This document shows, piece after piece, positions 5,635-10,165 of a stretch of 10,165 nt of DNA. The DNA is taken from contig JBGPOS010000094.1 in assembly GCA_041488155.1 (NCBI GenBank), forward strand, positions 1 through 10,165. Direction: 5' to 3'. How positions within the stretch are numbered: position 1 is the first letter of the stretch; each line of letters starts with the position of its first letter. The stretch is from JBGPOS01 sp041488155. Its GTDB lineage: Bacteria; Chloroflexota; Dehalococcoidia; Tepidiformales; Tepidiformaceae. The position numbers and the translations under genes are program-made. The notes under the pieces are model-generated. The model worked only from the letters and a program-made list of their open reading frames with translations, did no database searches and was not told the DNA's origin.

Positions 5635-6867
5635 ATGGCCCCACCCGTCTTTGTCCTCGGTGGCTACCAGACCGACTTCGCTCGCAACTGGACGAAAGAG
5701 AACAAGCACATCTCCGCGATGTTCAACGAAGTCGTCACGGGCGCTCTCGAAGCGACTCAGATCCCCCCGGAAGACGTCGAAGTGGGCCACGTCGGCAACT
5801 TCGCCGCCGAGCTCTACACCATGCAGGGCCACCTCGGCGCCTTCCTCGTCGAGACCCACCCCGCCTTCTCGGGGCTGCCCACTGGCCGCCACGAAGCTGC
5901 CTGCGCCTCGGGCTCAATCGCCATCCTCGCTGCCTCCGCCGAAATCGAAGCCGGCCGGTACGACCTCGCGATGGTCGTTGGCCTCGAACAGATGAAGACC
6001 GTTGATTCAGCCCGCGGCGGGGACTTCCTCGGCACTGCCGCCTGGTACGAGCGCGAAGCAGCTGGCATCAGCTACCCCTTCCCCAAGCTCTTCGGCCGCC
6101 TCGGAGACGAGTACGAAAAGCGCTTTGGCCTCAAGGATGAGCACCTCGCCCACATCGCCGCAATCAACTACGCCAATGCCAAGAAGAACCCCCTCGCCCA
6201 GACCCGCAGCTGGTACATGAGCGAAGACCACGCCAACAGCCAGGATCGCTTCAACCAGGTCATCGGCGGCCGGATCAAGGTCTCCGACTGCTCCCAGGTG
6301 ACCGACGGCGCGATCTGCATCTTCCTCGCCAGCAAGCGCTACGCCGAGAAGTTCGCCAAAGGCCGCGGCCTCGACATGGCCACGATCCCTCAGATCCTCG
6401 GCTGGGGCCACCACACCGCCCCCCTCGGCTTCGACGAGAAGGTCGCTGAGAGTCGTGATAACCCCTACGTCCTCCCGCACACCCGCCAGGCCATCCTCGA
6501 CGCATTCACCCGGGCGAAGCTCCCCGACGTCTGGGCCCTCGACGCGATCGAGACCCACGATTGCTTCACCACTTCTGAGTACATGGCCATCGACCACTTC
6601 GGCCTCACCCCTCCGGGGAAGTCGTGGCAGGCGATCGAAGAAGGGGTCATCGAACTCGATGGCCAGCTGCCCATCAACCCCAGCGGCGGCCTCATCGGCT
6701 GCGGGCACCCCGTCGGCGGGACTGGTGTCCGCCAGGTCCTGGATGCCTATCGCCTCGTTACCGGAGAGGCAGGGGCCTATCAGGTGGAGGGCGCAAAGAA
6801 GGTCGCCACCCTCAACATCGGTGGCAGCGGCACGACCAGCTGTTCGTTCGTGGTGGGCGTCAACTAG
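5635..6867 (+). CDS. Thiolase family protein (SCP2-thiolase-like acetyl-CoA acyltransferase)
   Basis: A 410-residue thiolase, predicted to cleave 3-ketoacyl-CoA with CoA or to condense two acyl-CoAs. The nucleophile is Cys90 in HEAACASGSIAIL. HDCF at 308-311 and GCGHPVGGTG at 355-364 (His358) complete the active site; the HDCF motif is typical of the SCP2-thiolase branch, in which its cysteine takes the place of the C-terminal catalytic cysteine of classical thiolases. NIGGSGTTSCSFVVG closes the fold. Length is normal. It follows the hydroxyacyl-CoA dehydrogenase after 19 bases on the same strand, with its own strong ribosome binding site, and the products of the pair should act in sequence. 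No DUF35 OB-fold partner, which often accompanies SCP2-type thiolases, is present in the window. The substrate is not determined by the sequence. Confidence 0.93.
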   Translation: MAPPVFVLGGYQTDFARNWTKENKHISAMFNEVVTGALEATQIPPEDVEVGHVGNFAAELYTMQGHLGAFLVETHPAFSGLPTGRHEAACASGSIAILAASAEIEAGRYDLAMVVGLEQMKTVDSARGGDFLGTAAWYEREAAGISYPFPKLFGRLGDEYEKRFGLKDEHLAHIAAINYANAKKNPLAQTRSWYMSEDHANSQDRFNQVIGGRIKVSDCSQVTDGAICIFLASKRYAEKFAKGRGLDMATIPQILGWGHHTAPLGFDEKVAESRDNPYVLPHTRQAILDAFTRAKLPDVWALDAIETHDCFTTSEYMAIDHFGLTPPGKSWQAIEEGVIELDGQLPINPSGGLIGCGHPVGGTGVRQVLDAYRLVTGEAGAYQVEGAKKVATLNIGGSGTTSCSFVVGVN

Positions 6868-6886
6868 CGCCTGCCTCGGATACGCC

Positions 6887-7393
6887 CTAGAGAAGGGGCA
6901 GACCCCACTCGCGCGAGCCCTCGGCGGGGTGACCCCGGAGAGAGCGCAAGGTCTCGATTTCGCCAACGTGCGTGAAGTGGTGGGCGGCGATTCTCAGCAC
7001 CGCGTAGCTGAGCGGAAGCCCCGTCGGGCGCAGGTACGTGATAGAGCCGTCGTAAGGGATGACCAGCCCCAGGTCAGGGTCCGGCCTGCCTTCCAGCCAC
7101 CGCCTCGCCGCTCGGCGCACCTCGGTGACGCTGCGCTCGATGAGTGCCCAGTCTTCGGCTTCCCCGCTCGCACCAGTACTGAACGCCGCGTCGCTTATGG
7201 CCGGGTGAGGCGGCACGCCCTGGAACCTCGCCACCAGCCACGAGTCGAGCATCTGGGTGACATGCGCCACCGTCCAGGCGATGCTGCTGCCGCCTTCATC
7301 GTGTCTTGTTGCTTCTTCCTCGCTGATCCCGCTGACCGCGCGGTCAAGGTCCGCCCAGGATTCGTACAGCAGCCCGACCAGCTTGTTCGGCAC
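6887..7393 (-). CDS. DinB-fold family protein (putative metal-dependent enzyme)
   Basis: A 168-residue predicted four-helix-bundle protein of the DinB/YfiT-like superfamily. The metal-binding histidine triad is visible: His44 in AWTVAHVTQMLDSW, and His138 and His142 in AAHHFTHVGEIETLRS near the C-terminus. These positions and the length fit members of the family, which include thiol-dependent S-transferases (bacillithiol, mycothiol) and many proteins of unknown role. The start is GTG at 7393 with only a weak upstream purine stretch. A good -10-like TAGAAT lies on the same strand about 31 bases upstream. It ends 19 bases from the stop of the convergent thiolase and is divergent from the MetE-like gene. 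The substrate cannot be named. Confidence 0.82.
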   Translation of the reverse strand: MPNKLVGLLYESWADLDRAVSGISEEEATRHDEGGSSIAWTVAHVTQMLDSWLVARFQGVPPHPAISDAAFSTGASGEAEDWALIERSVTEVRRAARRWLEGRPDPDLGLVIPYDGSITYLRPTGLPLSYAVLRIAAHHFTHVGEIETLRSLRGHPAEGSREWGLPLL

Positions 7394-7423
7394 GGCGCCC
7401 CAGCCATTTCGGAAGTTCCTCGC

Positions 7424-7429
7424 ATTCTA
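7424..7429 (-). promoter_or_regulatory. Candidate -10 element for the DinB-fold gene
   Basis: TAGAAT on the minus strand matches five of six bases of the -10 consensus and would start transcription near 7417, shortly before the GTG at 7393. No good -35 is seen at the right distance, so this is tentative. Confidence 0.25.
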
Positions 7430-7436
7430 GATCCAG

Positions 7437-7504
7437 CCCGGCGGCTCGAGTAAGGCCGGGAGAGTCCACCGGCAACCCGAGAAGGCGTAGGCTCTTCGAG
7501 AGTC
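7437..7504 (+). promoter_or_regulatory. Two possible RNA hairpins in the leader of the MetE-like gene
   Basis: CCCGGC at 7437-7442 pairs with GCCGGG at 7455-7460 around a 12-base loop, and GGCTCT at 7490-7495 pairs with AGAGTC at 7499-7504 (one G-U pair) around a TCG loop. Both lie in the 161-bp divergent spacer upstream of the MetE-like start. A leader-RNA control element is possible, but I recognise no known riboswitch core such as SAM or cobalamin. No gene is seen in the spacer. Confidence 0.25.
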
Positions 7505-7554
7505 GAACGGGCAGCCCACACCACGGGCGCGGCGCCGCGACGAGAGAGAAGACG

Positions 7555-8664
7555 ATGACCGCCAGATATCGCGCCGATCACGTCGGCAGCCTCCTTCGTC
7601 ATCCTGACCTGCTCCAGGCACGGAGCGACCCGGCTGTCGACCGGCAGCAGCTTCGGGCTCTGGAAGACAGCCACATCCTGCTCGCTCTCCAACGCCAGGC
7701 CGAGCTGGGCCTCAAGATATTCTCCGACGGCGAGCTGCGTCGCCGTACGTTCATGAGCGACTTCAACGAGTCGGTTGAGGGTCTCGACGAAGGTGACGCC
7801 ATTCCTCGCTCGTGGGAGGCTACCGGCGGCCGGCCTTCGGCCCAGGTGAGCGGGGTTTCCGGGATCGCCGTAGCGAAGATCAGGCAGACGAAGCGCCTCA
7901 CCGCGCACGAAGTCGATTTCATGAAGCAGCACAGCCCCGGTGACATGAAGGTCACCCTGCCCAGCGCCAACCAGTTCCCGGCCATCGCCTACAAACGAGG
8001 CGTCACCGACCGCGTGTACCCCACTCACTCGGCCCTGCTCTGGGACATCGTCCCGATCATCAAAGCCGAGATCCAGGCGCTCGTCGCGGAAGGCGTGCAG
8101 TACGTGCAGATCGACGCGCCCCGCTACAGCTACTACATCGACCCCAAGTGGCGAGACTACGTCAGAAACGAGATGGGCCTCGACCCGGACCAGGCGCTGG
8201 AAGAGGCCGTTCGCGCCGACAACGCCTGCCTCGAAGGCGCCAGGCGCCCCGGCGTCACCCTCGCCATCCACCTCTGCCGCGGCAACAACCGCAGCCAGTG
8301 GTACGCGGAAGGCAGCTACGACCCGATCTCAGAGAGGCTGTTCGGGCAACTGAACGTCGACGCATTCCTGCTGGAGTATGAATCCGAGCGCGCCGGTGGC
8401 TTCGAGCCCCTCCGCTTCGTGCCGCGCGGCAAGACCGTCGTTCTCGGGCTTGTGAGCAGTAAGGTCCCGGAGCTGGAATCAACCAGTGACCTCGCGAAAC
8501 GTATCGAGGAAGCCAGCCGCTACGTCCCGCTAGAAGACCTTGCGATCAGCCCCCAGTGCGGCTTCGCCTCGACGATGGAGGGCAACCTGCTCACCCAGGA
8601 CGACCAGTGGCGCAAGCTCGCTCTCGTCGTCGAAACCGCTCGCCAGGTGTGGGGCAAAGCCTGA
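7555..8664 (+). CDS. Core-MetE-like zinc methyltransferase (cobalamin-independent methionine synthase family, catalytic domain only)
   Basis: A 369-residue protein of the MetE C-terminal domain / UROD-MetE-like TIM-barrel family. It opens with RADHVGSLLRHPDLL (6-20), the usual start of the short members. The zinc ligands typical of MetE are visible: His239 and Cys241 in LAIHLCRGNN, Glu274 in FLLEYESERA, and Cys335 in ISPQCGFAS. YVQIDAPRYS (183-192) corresponds to the conserved barrel strand VQIDEP, with Ala replacing Glu. At roughly half the length of full MetE (about 750 residues), it lacks the N-terminal half. Such short proteins may methylate homocysteine using a different donor, or act on another thiol; the true reaction is unknown. 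The ATG at 7555 follows a purine-rich GAGAGAAG. It is alone on its strand and ends 14 bases from the convergent EthD gene. Confidence 0.85.
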   Translation: MTARYRADHVGSLLRHPDLLQARSDPAVDRQQLRALEDSHILLALQRQAELGLKIFSDGELRRRTFMSDFNESVEGLDEGDAIPRSWEATGGRPSAQVSGVSGIAVAKIRQTKRLTAHEVDFMKQHSPGDMKVTLPSANQFPAIAYKRGVTDRVYPTHSALLWDIVPIIKAEIQALVAEGVQYVQIDAPRYSYYIDPKWRDYVRNEMGLDPDQALEEAVRADNACLEGARRPGVTLAIHLCRGNNRSQWYAEGSYDPISERLFGQLNVDAFLLEYESERAGGFEPLRFVPRGKTVVLGLVSSKVPELESTSDLAKRIEEASRYVPLEDLAISPQCGFASTMEGNLLTQDDQWRKLALVVETARQVWGKA

Positions 8665-8678
8665 CCGCTAGACAGGCT

Positions 8679-9005
8679 CTACCCAATCATCACGTGCTCG
8701 ACCACGATGACGCTGAACCGCGTCGAGAGATCGAAAAGGTTCTTCTCGTCATCGAGGACGACCCGAATCTCTGGCGACCGCCCCGAAGCCTTCATCGCCT
8801 CCTCGGTGTCGAACCACGCTTCCGCGAACCCGTCGTAGGGCATCTCCCGCCCACTGCCGGACAGGTCTGGGGCAAGGTTGATGACGTACCTGCTGATCCC
8901 GGGCACCTTCTTCGCCTTCTCTGCGTGGACCGTCGTCCAGTAGCGGCCGAAGTCCTCCCGCGACATGCCCGGCTTCCGCTTTGCGCCAAAGATCATCTTG
9001 TACAC
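8679..9005 (-). CDS. EthD-domain protein
   Basis: A 108-residue small alpha/beta protein of the EthD / dimeric alpha-beta barrel class. YKMIFGAKRKPGMSREDFG (2-20) followed by RYWTTVHAEKAKKVPG (21-36) and ISRYVIN is the standard EthD opening, including His27 in the conserved helix. YDGFAEAWFDTEEAM (57-71) and a final strand RFSVIVVEHV complete the fold. EthD proteins accompany oxidative degradation of ethers and other compounds, but their own activity is usually undefined. The GTG at 9005 is chosen because GAGGAGGG sits five bases upstream; longer reading from 9056 would place that site inside the gene. It lies 57 bases downstream of the LLM oxidoreductase gene on the same strand, so the two probably share a transcript. 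Confidence 0.85.
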   Translation of the reverse strand: MYKMIFGAKRKPGMSREDFGRYWTTVHAEKAKKVPGISRYVINLAPDLSGSGREMPYDGFAEAWFDTEEAMKASGRSPEIRVVLDDEKNLFDLSTRFSVIVVEHVMIG

Positions 9006-9010
9006 TGCTG

Positions 9011-9018
9011 CCCTCCTC
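9011..9018 (-). promoter_or_regulatory. Ribosome binding site that fixes the GTG start of the EthD gene
   Basis: GAGGAGGG on the minus strand with five bases of spacing to GTG 9005. It decides against both the upstream ATG at 9056 and the internal ATG at 8996. Confidence 0.65.
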
Positions 9019-9062
9019 GAAAAGCTGGTCGATCCGACGCCTCGAAGACTCCCCACTCCGGC

Positions 9063-9941
9063 CTACATCGCAGACGCGGGCCTGACGAGCGTGGAGGCAA
9101 GCCCGGCCAGCGAGTCCAGGAACTCCTCCCGGTTGCGCCCGCGGGCCCCGACGATGAGCTGGTCCACGCCTGCCTCGCGGTACTGCTCCAGGGTCGCCAC
9201 GTCCACCGCTCGCGCGTTCGGGGCAATGCTGATGAACACGTCCCCAAGGCTCCGCCCGCGCTTCTCTAGCATTTGGCTGAGGTCCTGAATGCGAGCCCCC
9301 GCCTCCGCCGGGTTGAGCGCGAATCCGAACCACCCCTGCCCGACGGACGCGACTCGCCGAAGCGCCGCGTCGCTTTCTCCTCCGAAGTGAATCGGAGGGT
9401 GCGGCTGCTGCACCGGTTTCGGGTACTGCCGGCTGGGCGGCAGGTGGTAGAACTCGCCGTCGTAGGCCGAAATCTCATCGCACCAGAGGCGCCGCATCAC
9501 CTCCACGTACGCCCGCGTCCGTTGCGCCCGCCGCTCCCATGGCACCCCTAGCGCCGCGAACTCCTCGGCCAGCCAGCCGATGCCAACCCCGAAGTCCACC
9601 CTTCCCCCAGAAAGGTAGTCCACGGTCGCCACTTCCTTGGCCGTGTACACCGGATTGCGTTGCGGCACCAGACAGATCCCCGTCCCGAGCCTGATGCGGG
9701 ACGTCGCGCCCGCGATGAAGGCAAGCAGGTTCAGCGGCTCCAGCACCCCGCCGTCGTTCGCCAACCGCAGCCGTCCGTCGGCGGTGTATGGATACCGGGA
9801 TTCGTACTCATCGAAGAGCAAGACGTGCTCGGGCGCCCAGATCGAATGGAACCCAAGACTCTCGGCGACCCGCGCCGCTTCGATGATGAACGGTGGCGTG
9901 GCATAGGCCGAGACGAATGGAGCGAACACACCGATACGCAT
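9063..9941 (-). CDS. LLM-class flavin/F420-dependent oxidoreductase
   Basis: A 292-residue luciferase-like TIM-barrel oxidoreductase. MRIGVFAPF (1-9), the cofactor-region SIWAPEHVLLF (33-43), RIRLGTGICLVPQRNPVYTA (83-101, minus flanks), VATVDYLSGGRVDFGVGIGW (104-123) and EEFAALGVPWERRAQRTRAY (126-145) are all standard for the branch annotated as probable F420-dependent oxidoreductases. PPIHFGGES (182-190) is the usual C-terminal barrel motif. The substrate is unknown; relatives act in degradation or lipid metabolism. The ATG at 9941 has a G-rich stretch upstream (TTGGGGGTG). The EthD-domain gene follows 57 bases later, suggesting a two-gene catabolic unit. The choice of F420 rather than FMN rests on family resemblance only. 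Confidence 0.9.
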   Translation of the reverse strand: MRIGVFAPFVSAYATPPFIIEAARVAESLGFHSIWAPEHVLLFDEYESRYPYTADGRLRLANDGGVLEPLNLLAFIAGATSRIRLGTGICLVPQRNPVYTAKEVATVDYLSGGRVDFGVGIGWLAEEFAALGVPWERRAQRTRAYVEVMRRLWCDEISAYDGEFYHLPPSRQYPKPVQQPHPPIHFGGESDAALRRVASVGQGWFGFALNPAEAGARIQDLSQMLEKRGRSLGDVFISIAPNARAVDVATLEQYREAGVDQLIVGARGRNREEFLDSLAGLASTLVRPASAM

Positions 9942-9979
9942 CTGGACACCCCCAAGTGACCTGACAGTCGCGGCCCTGT

Positions 9980-9997
9980 CCGGCGGCCGGCTGCCGG
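9980..9997. repeat. Stem-loop between pyruvate kinase and the LLM gene
   Basis: An 18-base nearly perfect palindrome (CCGGCGGCCGGCTGCCGG) can fold into a seven-pair stem with a CCGG loop, one pair being G-U. It lies about 50 bases past the pyruvate kinase stop on the minus strand, so it may end that transcript, though no T-run follows. The rest of this 107-bp spacer holds no gene. Confidence 0.35.
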
Positions 9998-10048
9998 GAG
10001 TCTACCAGAGCGATGACTGCCCTGGCCGAGGTGCGGAGGTCCAGGACC

Positions 10049-10165
10049 CTAGTCCCACGCTCCGGACTCACCCAGGCGGTGCAGCTTCAGGAAGTTCGTC
10101 ACGCCCCGCACGCGCAGAGGAAGGCTCGCCACGACCACGCATTCGTCCCCCAGGTGGAAGTCCGC
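10049..10165 (-). CDS. pyk: Pyruvate kinase, C-terminal end (partial at right edge)
   Basis: Only the last 38 codons are present. The segment FHLGDECVVVASLPLRVRG followed by VTNFLKLHRLGE matches the conserved C-terminal strand pattern of pyruvate kinase (GDxVVVxxGxP...GxTNxLKxHxxG). The enzyme makes pyruvate and ATP from phosphoenolpyruvate and ADP in glycolysis. The TAG stop lies at 10049-10051. The catalytic barrel lies outside the window, so activity cannot be judged, but the tail motif is distinctive. In many organisms this domain carries the allosteric site. It is on the same strand as the LLM gene, separated by 107 bp that include a stem-loop, so they are probably separate transcripts. 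Confidence 0.8.
   Translation of the reverse strand, partial: ADFHLGDECVVVASLPLRVRGVTNFLKLHRLGESGAWD

Noticed and set aside
6007..6966. A 319-codon minus-strand open frame across the thiolase gene
   Set aside because: It is the mirror frame of a clear thiolase and has no domain signature.
7195..8271. A 358-codon minus-strand open frame over the MetE-like gene and the DinB spacer
   Set aside because: It overlaps two well-supported genes and the divergent spacer; composition and lack of motifs mark it as a shadow.
1..10165. CRISPR arrays, tRNA or rRNA genes, transposases, phage or toxin-antitoxin genes
   Set aside because: I looked for regular short repeats, cloverleaf-like segments and relevant protein motifs on both strands and found none.

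Overview
The window is GC-rich bacterial DNA, almost fully coding, with short intergenic gaps, several GTG/TTG starts and long antisense open frames of the kind high GC produces. The gene mix suggests a soil or aquatic bacterium with F420 metabolism, possibly Chloroflexota (Dehalococcoidia-like) or an actinobacterium-like lineage. It includes an F420-type luciferase-like oxidoreductase with an EthD protein, a two-subunit class I fumarase, a stand-alone hydroxyacyl-CoA dehydrogenase plus SCP2-type thiolase, a core-MetE-like protein and a soluble class III cyclase. The taxonomy is inference; no rRNA, tRNA or other marker is present.

Layout, left to right. (1) Minus-strand fumarase operon, positions 1-1644: alpha subunit, then a GNAT acetyltransferase, then the beta subunit, which runs off the left edge. 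The GNAT stop and beta start overlap as ATGA. (2) Divergent plus-strand pair, 1785-3034: a DUF4097-type beta-repeat protein without a visible signal peptide, joined by a TGATG overlap to a one-domain adenylate cyclase with all catalytic residues. (3) Minus strand, 3040-4069: a DUF983 zinc-ribbon membrane protein and, upstream of it, an orphan ChrB N-terminal-type protein. (4) Plus strand, 4284-6867: 3-hydroxyacyl-CoA dehydrogenase (TTG start, strong ribosome binding site) and thiolase, a lipid or CoA-thioester module divergent from the ChrB-like gene across 214 bp that contain an inverted repeat. (5) A DinB-fold protein (minus, 6887-7393) divergent from a core-MetE-like zinc methyltransferase (plus, 7555-8664). 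(6) Minus-strand pair 9941-8679: LLM-family flavin/F420 oxidoreductase followed by an EthD-domain protein. (7) The last 38 codons of pyruvate kinase enter from the right edge on the minus strand.

The genes form several small units rather than one pathway. Central carbon genes sit at both edges (fumarase, pyruvate kinase), a beta-oxidation-like pair sits in the middle, and a putative cAMP-producing pair lies beside the fumarase operon. No mobile element, CRISPR array, RNA gene or phage gene was seen. No gene-free stretch exceeds 300 bp. I did not find a clear defence system or other obviously new multi-gene system. The best candidates for novelty are the DUF4097-cyclase pair, the GNAT gene wedged between fumarase subunits, and the orphan ChrB-like regulator facing the dehydrogenase-thiolase operon.
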